DNA of 64,000 bases, taken from NCBI GenBank assembly GCA_017478515.1, contig JAFVDH010000017.1, positions 1 to 64,000 of the forward strand, written 5' to 3'. Origin of the DNA: a bacterium. Its GTDB lineage: Bacteria > Cyanobacteriota > Vampirovibrionia > Gastranaerophilales > Gastranaerophilaceae. The position numbers were made by a program, and so were the translations under genes. The notes beneath the pieces were generated by a model. The model saw only the letters and a program-made list of their open reading frames with translations. It was not told the DNA's origin and ran no database searches. Below, in pieces: positions 45,494 to 52,623 of this stretch. The stretch's first letter is position 1. Each line of letters starts with the position of its first letter.

Positions 45494-45976
45494 TTAAACT
45501 CCTAAACTTTCAACCCATTTTTTAAGTTCTTCAACACTTGGATTGTGATTTAGAATTTTCCCCTCAATAATTTCTGTTGAGTCAGAAACGCTCGATGTAA
45601 GGTTGTTTATGGTTCTTCCAAATCCGCTTCCTCCTGATGTTGCAAATAGAATGATTTTTTTATTTGAAAAATCATAAGTTTCTAAAAACGTATTTATAAT
45701 TGTAGGAGCAATATACCACCATATAGGAAATCCTACAAAAATGGTGTCATAATCTTTTATATTAAGATTATCATTAATGATTGCAGGACGTGAATTATGG
45801 TCTTTCATTTCTACCGTGCTTCGTGCGTTTTTATCTCTCCAGTCCAAATCTGCATCTGTATATGGTTCTTTCGGTTTTATTTCATAAATGTCTGCGTTAG
45901 CTGCTTTTGAAAGGTTTTCTGCTAAATCTTTTGTTACTCCGCTTGCAGAAAAATATACCACCAATTTTTTGTTCAT
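45494..45976 (-). CDS. Flavodoxin
   Basis: The 160-residue protein starts with the FMN-binding 'VVYFSASGVTKDLAENLSKA' and contains 'DTIFVGFPIWWYIAPTIINTFLETYDFSNKKIILFATSGGSGFGRTI', the pattern of the flavodoxin_4 family common in gut bacteria. It carries electrons in the cytoplasm using FMN. The start has a GGAGTTTAT site. Upstream is a 488-base gap that may hold a structured RNA. Confidence 0.92.
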   Translation of the reverse strand: MNKKLVVYFSASGVTKDLAENLSKAANADIYEIKPKEPYTDADLDWRDKNARSTVEMKDHNSRPAIINDNLNIKDYDTIFVGFPIWWYIAPTIINTFLETYDFSNKKIILFATSGGSGFGRTINNLTSSVSDSTEIIEGKILNHNPSVEELKKWVESLGV

Positions 45977-46199
45977 AAATATAAACTCCTTATCTATTGT
46001 TATTTATTATTTGTTTCAATTATAGTTAAAATAAAATTTTATTCAACGTTAATAAGTTTTTGTTAAAAAAATAGCAATATCACTTAGCAATTCATATAAT
46101 TAGTATTGAATTCAAAAAACAAAATGATTACATAGCGGTTATAGTGAAAATATGAAAGATAAAAAATGCTAATGCAACTCACTCTGTCATCTGAAAAAA

Positions 46200-46432
46200 C
46201 AAACCGTTGAGTTTCCTCGAGAGGGTTGTGCTTGATACAATCTCGGAGTTAAGTGTAAACTAACACATCGATTGATAATTTTTAACGGACAGTTTGATAA
46301 GTTTAGAATAGCTCGTTCTAAACTTTTTCAAAAATTCCTCACATTTTTATGAGAAATTTCATATAGAATTTTATCTTTCTAACGAGTGAACTAAATTACA
46401 AAAGCCGATAAGACTTTAATATCGGCTTTGAT
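46200..46432. ncRNA. Candidate structured RNA in a 488-base gap (45977-46464)
   Basis: The gap between the flavodoxin and rubrerythrin genes has no open frame longer than a few codons. It holds four successive hairpins: 46218-46245 (cgaga...tctcg plus ttgt/acaa), 46301-46323 (gtttagaa/ttctaaac, perfect), 46333-46358 (aatt-ctca/tgag-aatt) and 46401-46429 (aaagccgata/tatcggcttt). The last works as the rubrerythrin terminator on the minus strand. The run of hairpins could be a small RNA on either strand. The stretch before 46200 is plain AT-rich sequence. Confidence 0.35.
46401..46429. terminator. Intrinsic terminator
   Basis: The stem aaagccgata / tatcggcttt with a 9-base loop lies 36 bases beyond the rubrerythrin stop codon, and the minus-strand continuation is T-rich. 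It may also end a plus-strand transcript from the 46.2 kb region. Confidence 0.75.
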
Positions 46433-46464
46433 TTCAATATTTGTTTTGCAAATTATTTTTTATT

Positions 46465-47016
46465 TTATTGTTGTTTGAATACCCCTTTTGCACAGCCACA
46501 AATCGGACATTTGTAGTCATCTGATTCATTATCTAAATCTCCTTCATATTCAAACCCACATACTGAACATACATAAACTTTTTTAACTTCAGTTATTTCT
46601 TCTTTTGGAGCATATTTGTTATAAATATCTTCTGTTTTTATTCCATGATGTTTTTCTTGTAGAGCAAAGTATTCAATACTGTCGGCAGCTTTACTTAATC
46701 CCTTTGCACGAAGTGCATCCGCAAGTTTATTTATATTACCTTCTCCTTTATATTCTGCTTTTGATAATCCTTTAACTAATTTCCAAAAATCTCTTTCATT
46801 ATTAGGATATTTACCATTTAAAGTTGCATAAAAACCAGCGTGATTTACTTCTTGATTACCTAAGCCGATAAATTCTTTTGCGACTTCTTCTAATCCAAAA
46901 TCTTGTGCTATTCGAGCCATTGCATAGTACATCATTCCACCCATAGCTTCTCCTGTAGCCAATTGTGCAATTTGTTTTTCAAATTCTGTTCCTTTTGTTT
47001 GTCCGTATGTGCTCAT
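46465..47016 (-). CDS. Rubrerythrin
   Basis: The 183-residue protein has an N-terminal ferritin-like four-helix di-iron domain (glutamate ligands in 'TGEAMGGMMYYAMARIAQ', 'NQEVNHAGFY' and 'EYFALQEKHHG') and a C-terminal rubredoxin domain with two Cys-x2-Cys knuckles ('YVCSVCGFEYEG', 'YKCPICGCAKGVF'). Such proteins reduce hydrogen peroxide in anaerobes, so it points to an anaerobic lifestyle. It has a strong AGGAGG ribosome site. Confidence 0.95.
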   Translation of the reverse strand: MSTYGQTKGTEFEKQIAQLATGEAMGGMMYYAMARIAQDFGLEEVAKEFIGLGNQEVNHAGFYATLNGKYPNNERDFWKLVKGLSKAEYKGEGNINKLADALRAKGLSKAADSIEYFALQEKHHGIKTEDIYNKYAPKEEITEVKKVYVCSVCGFEYEGDLDNESDDYKCPICGCAKGVFKQQ

Positions 47017-47255
47017 ATTAAACCTCCTATATTTTTTTGTAAATTTATTATATAATTTCTCTAACTTTTATTAATTATTTTATCACTTTATCTTTGTTTT
47101 AACCATATTTTAAGTTCCTAAGTATCTTCTTAATGTTTTTTAATAATAATTATGCAAAAATGAGTTTATCAAACACACACTATCATAAAGGTTATTTTTA
47201 TAAAAATTGCATAGTCGGACATATCTGATTTTCCGTTCAAAATTGTAATTATTTA

Positions 47256-47501
47256 TTACGAAGAAATATTACAAATCAATGAATTATCTGATAGCAGTTT
47301 TGTATTTTCTTTCTGAATCATATCAGCAAGTTCTTCTTCCGTCGGAAGAACGGTCTTGTATTTACTTGCAAATATTTGCTGGCTTTCTTGTAAAACTGAA
47401 TACTTAATCATTGTTTCAGACTTATCAGTACACATAATTATACCGATTGTCGGATTATCATCTTCACCACGTTTTAATTCATCAAACATTCTCACATACA
47501 T
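47256..47501 (-). pseudogene. C-terminal fragment of a DUF1016 (YhcG-type PDDEXK) nuclease
   Basis: The 81 residues 'ELKRGEDDNPTIGIIMCTDKSE...KYSVLQESQQIFASKYKTVLPTEEELADMI' match the C-terminal end of DUF1016 proteins. Those proteins normally have about 330-380 residues with a winged-helix part and a PDDEXK core; everything before this end is missing. The cut lies near 47501-47530, where a broken plus-strand gene begins. It is a remnant, probably non-functional. Confidence 0.75.
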
Positions 47502-47507
47502 ATTTTT

Positions 47508-48238
47508 ATTTCCACTATTGCTTTCATTTGGGTTTTCAAAGGTACTTTTGAAAAAATTATTACCAAAATATATGGCATTGATAATATTAAAGAGATAAAG
47601 TGGGGTTATATTTTTATAAATGTTGTAAGAGTGTTAGCATTACTTATGTTAATACCTTTCATAGTGTCATTCTGTAGTAATTTATATGAAGAAAATGCAA
47701 AAATTTATGCTTCTAAAAATATTGAATTTAAAATAAATAAATCTACCGTTAATATTAAAATGAAGTATCAAAGTAATAACTTATATTATTCTGTTATTAT
47801 AAGTAATTTTAAATATACTAGCTCTGATTTTATTGCAAGAACCATAATTACTTTCATTGGAGAAGATGGATTTGAAATAACTAAAAAAGAAATTGAACTA
47901 GAAGAATACACTCAAATTAATAATGGAATTGAATACACATCTCATATTCGTATGTCAATAATTATATTGTTGTTATTCCAAAAGATAATTTTACTTCTTG
48001 CTTATATCTTAAAGTTGATTATGAAAAATTAGCTATATCAGAGGATATACGCTTTAATAATAAAGTTTTTGAAAAAGGTTTTGATGAAATACAAAAAATA
48101 CAACTTGATAAAAATATATTTTATATTGATTTAAACGTAATTTTACAGTTTAAATTTGAAGTGCCAAAACTTAATTTAAAAATGCTTGAAAGAATGTTAC
48201 TTCAACTTCAAGAATATAAAAATGGTTTAGCAGCATAA
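47508..48238 (+). pseudogene. 5'-truncated, frameshifted gene of unknown function
   Basis: Two overlapping open frames together read as one protein. Frame 1 runs from about 47508 ('FKGTFEKIITKIYGIDNIKEIKWGY', a hydrophobic segment, then 'YASKNIEFKINKSTV') to about 47945. A one-frame shift near 47940-47955 is needed to continue into 'NNYIVVIPKDNFTSCLYLKV' and 'KLNLKMLERMLLQLQEYKNG', ending at 48238. No start codon with a ribosome site lies before frame 1. I see a single membrane segment and a beta-rich soluble part. The N-terminus is lost at the junction with the DUF1016 remnant. A sequencing error could explain the shift but not the missing start. Confidence 0.6.
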
Positions 48239-48332
48239 AACATCATGCCTGTATTTTTAAAAATTATTTTAACACCCTTGCGCATTGAATAGTTTATAGA
48301 ATAAAATAGAAAAAGAATGAGGAGTATATAAT

Positions 48333-48698
48333 TTGGCTATATTTTGCTGCGGACGTTATAACTTATCTGATGAAAGATTAGAATTACCGATAAATGACAA
48401 ATACAAAGATTGCATTTTAGAAATATGTACTTGTCCGGTATGCAATAAAGTAAAAGCTATATTAACGCAAACACGAATAATAGATAATAAAATTATAGAA
48501 TGGCGCCCCAAAAAAGGTAAAACAATAAATTTCATAAACAAGTACAAAGCCGAAGCTTTAAGAGATTTAAACAAGGCTATTTATCCAAAAGGAAAATATA
48601 ATCATAATTGGATTTATGCCGACGGGAAAAAGAATATAGCAAAAGATTTTAACGGTCATAAAAAGTTTTCTATAAAATCAGAAATTGATATTTTATAA
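48333..48698 (+). CDS. Small protein of unknown function with zinc-binding cysteines
   Basis: The 121-residue product starts at TTG 48333, about 12 bases after GAGGAG. It has an early 'FCCGRYN' and a 'CTCPVCNKVKAIL' knuckle at about residues 32-46, then a basic Lys/Asn-rich tail. The C-x2-C with neighbouring cysteines suggests a zinc site and nucleic-acid binding. It is convergent with the Abi-like gene. I do not recognise the family; the style is phage-like. Confidence 0.5.
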   Translation: MAIFCCGRYNLSDERLELPINDKYKDCILEICTCPVCNKVKAILTQTRIIDNKIIEWRPKKGKTINFINKYKAEALRDLNKAIYPKGKYNHNWIYADGKKNIAKDFNGHKKFSIKSEIDIL

Positions 48699-48714
48699 AA
48701 TATAACCCAAATAA

Positions 48715-49431
48715 TTATTTGATTTGTTTTGACTTTAAAGCGTACATTCTACGAATAATTGTCCAATATTCTGGTAAAGCCCTTATATCCCAGTTATTAA
48801 TTAGTGCCGCATCATCAAACATATCACAGACTAAACGATCACTAAGAGAATATAACTCCGGATATTTTTCTGTCAATAATCTTAAAATCATTTCTACATT
48901 AAGTTTTTTTATTGGTGATATGGCATGAATAGGTTGCATATTAGGACTATCAAGTAATTTTTCCCAATAGGTTAATGTATCTAACCAAATAGCTTTATTT
49001 TCTGTATATGTTTTTATATCAAAGTGCATTATGGCGTTGCGCAGAGTATTTAAAGATGATACTTGTTGTTTCAAAATATTAAAATCCGGTATTAAGTTGT
49101 AAAAATTACTTCTAAACAGTTTGTCTTTGTGAATTTGCTTATATTCTGTTAAAATATTTAAAACATCAATTAAATATGCTATATTCAAAAATTTTGTTAA
49201 TTTATCACTTTGAGATTTATTAGATGCAATAATATCATTAATTCTATCTCGACTATTAAGGATATATTTTTTATGATTTACTTTATTTTGCAAGTAAGGA
49301 ATTAATCTGGAAAATTCATTTTTAGGATATGTTTTCGTTAAAGCAAATAATATTTTTTGCTTTAATGTGGTTTCAATATCTAAAACTCTTTTATATATTT
49401 TACTAAACTCTAATATGCTGTATTTGTCCAT
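48715..49431 (-). CDS. Abi-like HEPN-domain protein (abortive infection candidate)
   Basis: The 238-residue all-helical protein resembles the Abi_2 (AbiD/AbiF) group. The key motif is 'LNTLRNAIMHFD', an R-x4-H (Arg131-His136), the signature of HEPN RNases. Other features are 'RVLDIETTLKQKILFAL' near the start and a helical C-terminal half. Such proteins cut RNA during phage infection and stop growth. Directly upstream on the same strand lies a promoter and a small RNA of hairpins ending in a terminator, the order used by RNA-antitoxin systems. A HigBA pair is just beyond. Membership in Abi_2 is my judgement; HEPN assignment is firmer. Confidence 0.62.
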   Translation of the reverse strand: MDKYSILEFSKIYKRVLDIETTLKQKILFALTKTYPKNEFSRLIPYLQNKVNHKKYILNSRDRINDIIASNKSQSDKLTKFLNIAYLIDVLNILTEYKQIHKDKLFRSNFYNLIPDFNILKQQVSSLNTLRNAIMHFDIKTYTENKAIWLDTLTYWEKLLDSPNMQPIHAISPIKKLNVEMILRLLTEKYPELYSLSDRLVCDMFDDAALINNWDIRALPEYWTIIRRMYALKSKQIK

Positions 49432-49465
49432 AAATTCATGCTATCATGAACAAATCTTATGACAA

Positions 49466-49580
49466 TATAAAAGCGGTCAAAACCTTGCGGACATACATCC
49501 GGTTTTAACCGCCAATATTGGTAACGAATAACTTTACGGACATACATCCAGTTATTTTACAGTCGAACTGTATAGTTACA
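49466..49580 (-). ncRNA. Small RNA with repeated hairpins upstream of the Abi-like gene
   Basis: On the minus strand the region folds into three stem-loops. Hairpin 1 (49572-49558) is TACAGT-TCG-ACTGTA. Hairpin 2 (49556-49527) is AATAACT / AGTTATT enclosing GGATGTATGTCCGTAA. Hairpin 3 (49512-49473) is a 12-bp stem, GCGGTTAAAACC / GGTTTTGACCGC, enclosing GGATGTATGTCCGCAA and followed by TTTTAT, as in an intrinsic terminator. The enclosed motif GGATGTATGTCC is identical in both, 49 bases apart, while the outer stems differ in sequence but are both complementary. A promoter lies just upstream. It is a likely RNA partner of the Abi-like protein. Confidence 0.72.
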
Positions 49581-49585
49581 CTACC

Positions 49586-49613
49586 ATTATGACACATTTT
49601 CTAAATTTTTCAA
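49586..49613 (-). promoter_or_regulatory. Sigma-70-type promoter of the hairpin RNA
   Basis: On the minus strand TTGAAA (49613-49608) is followed after 16 bases by CATAAT (49591-49586), with a TG just upstream of the -10 element. The expected start point is near 49579, directly before the first hairpin. Confidence 0.6.
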
Positions 49614-49636
49614 GCCTTTTTGATTTTCTTTGAAAA

Positions 49637-49921
49637 TTATAGTGCAAGAGGTTCTATATTATCAAGATTTACAGTTTGTTTCGCATGCCAGAGGTCATAC
49701 GCAAGTTGTTCTCTCAACCAAACTTCAGGAGATGTATTAAAGCACTTTGCTAATTTTAACGCTACTTCAACTGAAACAGGAACTTTGCAATTAACAATAT
49801 TTGATAAATGTTTACGACTTATGCCGGTTCTTAAAGCAAGAGCTGCAATAGACATTTTTAATTCATCAAGATAAAGTATTTTTAATGTTTTTCCGGGATG
49901 TGGTGGGTTGAACATTTCCAT
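49637..49921 (-). CDS. higA: HigA-family antitoxin
   Basis: The 94-residue protein has the HigA-type XRE fold: 'MFNPPHPGKTLKILYLDELKMSIAALALRTGISRKHLSNIVN' and 'SVEVALKLAKCFNTSPEVWLREQLAYDLWHA'. It neutralises the HigB toxin encoded 14 bases upstream and probably represses their shared promoter. The start 'MEMFNPPHPGK' is the family norm. Toxin-first order is typical of higBA. Confidence 0.93.
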   Translation of the reverse strand: MEMFNPPHPGKTLKILYLDELKMSIAALALRTGISRKHLSNIVNCKVPVSVEVALKLAKCFNTSPEVWLREQLAYDLWHAKQTVNLDNIEPLAL

Positions 49922-49935
49922 AATAAAAACTCCTT

Positions 49936-50220
49936 TTAGTGATAGTCTTGATAATCTACAATGTAAACATCTTTTGTATTTTCGTCATATTCAAATGTTA
50001 TTCTCCAATTTGCTTGAACTGTTACAGCCCATTGACCTTTTAAGTCGCCTTTTAATTGGTGTAAATTTGAACCTGGAAAGTTTATATCTTGTATATTCTG
50101 CATACAGTTTAGACGACCTAATATAACTTCTAATTTGTCTTTGTGTATTGCTTGAATACCTTTTAATGAAGCTGTTAGAAAAAACTTTTCAAGTCCTTTA
50201 TGTTTGAATGACTTAATCAT
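49936..50220 (-). CDS. higB: HigB-family toxin (RelE superfamily)
   Basis: The 94-residue protein matches HigB-type ribosome-dependent mRNA interferases: 'IKSFKHKGLEKFF', 'LGRLNCMQNIQDINFPGSNLHQLKGDLKGQWAVTVQANWRITFEYD' and a C-terminal 'VDYQDYH' with the usual catalytic-region residues. It would cleave mRNA in translating ribosomes when the HigA antitoxin is lost. It lies directly upstream of higA in the same operon. Confidence 0.93.
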   Translation of the reverse strand: MIKSFKHKGLEKFFLTASLKGIQAIHKDKLEVILGRLNCMQNIQDINFPGSNLHQLKGDLKGQWAVTVQANWRITFEYDENTKDVYIVDYQDYH

Positions 50221-50277
50221 ACTACTATTATAACCTAACTGGTTACACTTGTCAATCTAAAGAAGTTGAAATTTTAA

Positions 50278-50478
50278 TTATTGCTTTTTTATCCACTCTA
50301 TTTTGTAACCGAGTAAATCTGCTATATGATACAGTTCTATGCAATCAAACGAACCTCGTTTTAATCTTTGAGATACATTTGAATGTGATGTTCCTAACAT
50401 TTTTGCTAACTTTGTAAGATTTAATCCATTTTCAGCTAATTTACCTTTAATAAAATATTCAAATTCTATGTTATTCAT
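50278..50478 (-). CDS. Small HTH regulator
   Basis: The 66-residue product starts at the ATG at 50478, preceded by AGGAG; upstream starts (50505, 50571) have no such site. 'FIKGKLAENGLNLTKLAKMLGTSHSNVSQRLKRGSFDCIELYHIADLLGYKIEWI' is a helix-turn-helix of the LambdaRep/XRE type. It is divergent from the gene at 50685, across about 200 AT-rich bases containing repeated 'tatcaaata' elements that could be its binding sites. Its target is unknown. Confidence 0.75.
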   Translation of the reverse strand: MNNIEFEYFIKGKLAENGLNLTKLAKMLGTSHSNVSQRLKRGSFDCIELYHIADLLGYKIEWIKKQ

Positions 50479-50684
50479 TGATAATATACTCCTATTTGAT
50501 GACATTATATAACTATATAATAACAATTTCAACCCTATAATTATAAATATTTGTAAATAAATTAAACTCATTACTTTACAAATAAATTGAATAATTATAT
50601 TATATTATCAAATAGTATAAAATATTATTAAATAATACAAATAGTTATCAAATAATTACGATACAAAACAAACAGGAGGTAAAA

Positions 50685-51041
50685 ATGTTAAACAAAGTAT
50701 TTGATGCCGATGCAATTTACACAGACAAAAGTAAAGAAATGAGTATTATTAGAGAAAATTTGGAAGAAATATGGGGGTTGTCTAATCTAAATCAAATACC
50801 AAGTGATTTAGAAGATGTAAGTGCGACATTAAATAACACTCAAATTCTTTTTAGTGATGTCATTGGAAAATTAGAGAATATAAAAACTGAAGAAATAAAA
50901 GAAATAAATAGATGTCAGGGATTGTTATATACTCTAAATGAAGTCTTAAAAACTTGTATTATTGATATAGACTTAATTACAACTAATCTGGGTAATAAAA
51001 TTAACGAATTAAATAAAATTAATAAACATAAAGAAAGATAA
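50685..51041 (+). CDS. Small coiled-coil protein of unknown function
   Basis: The 118-residue product starts at an ATG with an excellent AGGAGGTAAAA site. It is helical and amphipathic with heptad-like patterns ('ILFSDVIGKLENIKTEEIKEI', 'LITTNLGNKINELNKI'), likely forming a coiled coil. No export signal is visible. A 50-residue open frame follows 9 bases later. Close to tRNA-Phe and divergent from an HTH regulator, it has the look of a mobile-element gene. I do not recognise it. Confidence 0.6.
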   Translation: MLNKVFDADAIYTDKSKEMSIIRENLEEIWGLSNLNQIPSDLEDVSATLNNTQILFSDVIGKLENIKTEEIKEINRCQGLLYTLNEVLKTCIIDIDLITTNLGNKINELNKINKHKER

Positions 51042-51050
51042 ATTACCGGC

Positions 51051-51203
51051 ATGAGATTAACCAGTGAAAATTTAGCAAAGATACTTCACGCATTAACAAT
51101 TCAATACGGCAACGATTTAGCAAATGAGATATTTACAAATGCAGTAGAAGATATTATAAACAATTATTTAAAATTTCAAGTAATATATCCCGTAGAAAAA
51201 TAA
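51051..51203 (+). CDS. Short protein, 50 residues, unknown
   Basis: An ATG at 51051 opens a frame reading 'MRLTSENLAKILHALTIQYG' then 'NDLANEIFTNAVEDIINNYL' and ending 'YPVEK'. The product is amphipathic helix with good codon use for this window, 9 bases after the gene at 50685-51041. The ribosome site is weak. It may be translated by coupling. No family recognised. Confidence 0.4.
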   Translation: MRLTSENLAKILHALTIQYGNDLANEIFTNAVEDIINNYLKFQVIYPVEK

Positions 51204-51448
51204 CACATTGAAGTTAAATAAAATATTAAATCTGATGTTGAGATAAGGGGGTAATTTTAAGAGTTTATCCCCTTGGGTATATAAAGTATCCTATTTAAAA
51301 TTTCACATGGCTTAAAGTCGATTTAAAGCTCATAAAAATTTTAACATGCCAGTAATTGAAAATAAAATTACTGTATTTTTTTGAAAATTTTTGAAAAAGT
51401 AACCACAAAATAACCACATTTTTAAGAAATTCGTTAAAACAAAAAATA

Positions 51449-51476
51449 AAGGACAAAGTTTAAAACCATTGTCCTT
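51449..51476 (-). terminator. Intrinsic terminator of tRNA-Phe
   Basis: A perfect 8-bp stem aaggacaa / ttgtcctt lies 15 bases downstream of the tRNA on the minus strand and is followed by a T-rich run. Confidence 0.8.
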
Positions 51477-51490
51477 ATTATCTTTTAGAA

Positions 51491-51566
51491 TGGTGCCGCA
51501 ACTCGGAATTGAACCAAGGACACAGGGATTTTCAGTCCCTTGCTCTACCAACTGAGCTATTGCGGC
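51491..51566 (-). tRNA. tRNA-Phe (anticodon GAA), CCA encoded
   Basis: On the minus strand the sequence starts GCCGCAATAGCTCAGTTGG and ends TTGCGGC-A-CCA. It forms the 7-bp acceptor stem GCCGCAA/TTGCGGC, a D arm GCTC/GAGC, an anticodon stem AGGGA/TCCCT with loop CTGAAAA giving GAA, and a T arm with GTTCAATTC. All parts are present and CCA is templated. It is followed by a terminator and preceded by repeated leader sequence. Confidence 0.95.
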
Positions 51567-51826
51567 ACACGTTATATTTAATTTTTCCTTTTCGTTGTTA
51601 GAGCAAGGATTAACTTAATCTAACTCCGGTTCCGCTTCGCTCACCTAGCCTGAGCTATTGCGGCACACGTTATATTTAATTTTTCCTTTTCGTTGTTAGA
51701 GCAAGGATTAACTTAATCTAACTCCGGTTCCGCTTCGCTCACCTAGCCTGAGCTATTGCGGCACACATCATATTTAATTTTTCTTTTTCGTTGCTAGAGC
51801 AAGACTAACTTTATCTAACTTCGATT
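51553..51826 (-). repeat. 98-bp tandem repeat of tRNA-Phe 5' end plus leader
   Basis: Units at 51553-51650 and 51651-51748 are nearly identical, and a diverged third unit runs from 51749. On the minus strand each unit starts with the first 15 or so bases of tRNA-Phe (GCCGCAATAGCTCAG), continues with a D-arm-like GCTA-GGTGAGC, then goes on to a leader with a GTTAGA...TCTAAC hairpin and an AT-rich tract ending in the next copy. Only the leftmost tRNA start is completed by a real tRNA. The 332-base gap to infC otherwise holds nothing. Confidence 0.85.
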
Positions 51827-51899
51827 CCCTAACATCGGGCAATTCCAACTTCGGTTACAGTTTTATTCTACTTGCTAAAAATTTTCAGTCAAGTTTATT

Positions 51900-52421
51900 T
51901 TATTGCGGTGCTAAAAATAATGTTACGTTTCGTCCTTCCATTTGTGGCTGCTTTTCTATTTGTATCGGTTCATTTTTCAAGTCTTCCACAAATCTGTTTG
52001 CCAAGTCAAAGGCTAATTGTGAATGCTGCATTTCTCTTCCTCTAAGCATTACAACTATTTTGACCTTATTACCTTGTGAAATAAATTTCTTAATATTATT
52101 TATTCTTACCTGATAGTCGTGGGTATCAATTTTATATCTTATTTTTATTTCTTTAACATCAACTGTATGTTGTTTTTTCTTTGCTTCTTTTGCTTTTTTT
52201 TCTATTTCGTACTTATATTTTCCGAAATCCATTATTTTTGCAACAGGCGGTTCCTGGTTGGGATTAATTAATACCAAGTCCAGCTCTGCATCATCTGCCA
52301 TACTTAACGCTTCTGATGTTGGAATTATTCCTTTATTTTCTCCATCCTGTGTTATTAATCTTACTTCTTTTGCTCTTATATCATCGTTCATGATGATTTT
52401 ATCTTTTTTATCGTTAGCTAT
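51900..52421 (-). CDS. infC: Translation initiation factor IF-3, probable ATA start
   Basis: IF-3 binds the 30S subunit and checks start codons. The conserved 'NDDIRAKEVRLITQDGENKGII', 'DLVLINPNQEPPVAKIMDFGKYKYE', 'EIKIRYKIDTHDYQVRINNIKKFI' and 'VMLRGREMQH' segments are complete. A canonical ATG exists at 52391, but the frame continues upstream as 'ANDKKDKII' to ATA at 52421, which lies 8 bases after GGAG at 52433-52430; the ATG has no such site. A start at ATA gives 173 residues, a usual length, and fits the known use of rare AUN start codons in infC autoregulation. rpmI and rplT do not follow here. Confidence 0.93.
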   Translation of the reverse strand: MANDKKDKIIMNDDIRAKEVRLITQDGENKGIIPTSEALSMADDAELDLVLINPNQEPPVAKIMDFGKYKYEIEKKAKEAKKKQHTVDVKEIKIRYKIDTHDYQVRINNIKKFISQGNKVKIVVMLRGREMQHSQLAFDLANRFVEDLKNEPIQIEKQPQMEGRNVTLFLAPQ

Positions 52422-52433
52422 GGCTCTTTCTCC
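52419..52433 (-). promoter_or_regulatory. infC: Ribosome binding site with ATA start codon for infC
   Basis: On the minus strand GGAG is followed after 8 bases by ATA, opening the infC frame ten codons before the first ATG. In other bacteria infC begins with a rare AUU, AUA or AUC codon that IF-3 itself discriminates against, giving feedback control. Confidence 0.7.
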
Positions 52434-52623
52434 TTATTTTTCTCTTAACTTTTTTATAATACCACAGGTTTTAGTGTTTCAATCTTTTTGTTACGTTTTT
52501 CTTGTTACATATTTTAAAATAATATGCATTTTTTTACTAAACCTTTTTGCAAAAACATATTTTCAATAAAAATATGCAGAATACTATGGTTTAAATTGTA
52601 ACCATGTTTTGCAGATAAATTAG

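Noticed and set aside
49440-49600. Possible CRISPR array from the repeated ggacatacatcc motif
   Set aside because: There are only two copies, each inside its own stem with compensating arms; this is an RNA hairpin pattern and not a repeat-spacer array. No other CRISPR-like array was seen.
51330-51551. 73-residue frame on the minus strand
   Set aside because: It runs through tRNA-Phe and its terminator; the protein-like start is just translated tRNA sequence.
46398-51570. A complete integrative element bounded by tRNA-Phe
   Set aside because: No integrase gene and no second copy of the tRNA 3' end was found to the left, so limits of an element cannot be supported.
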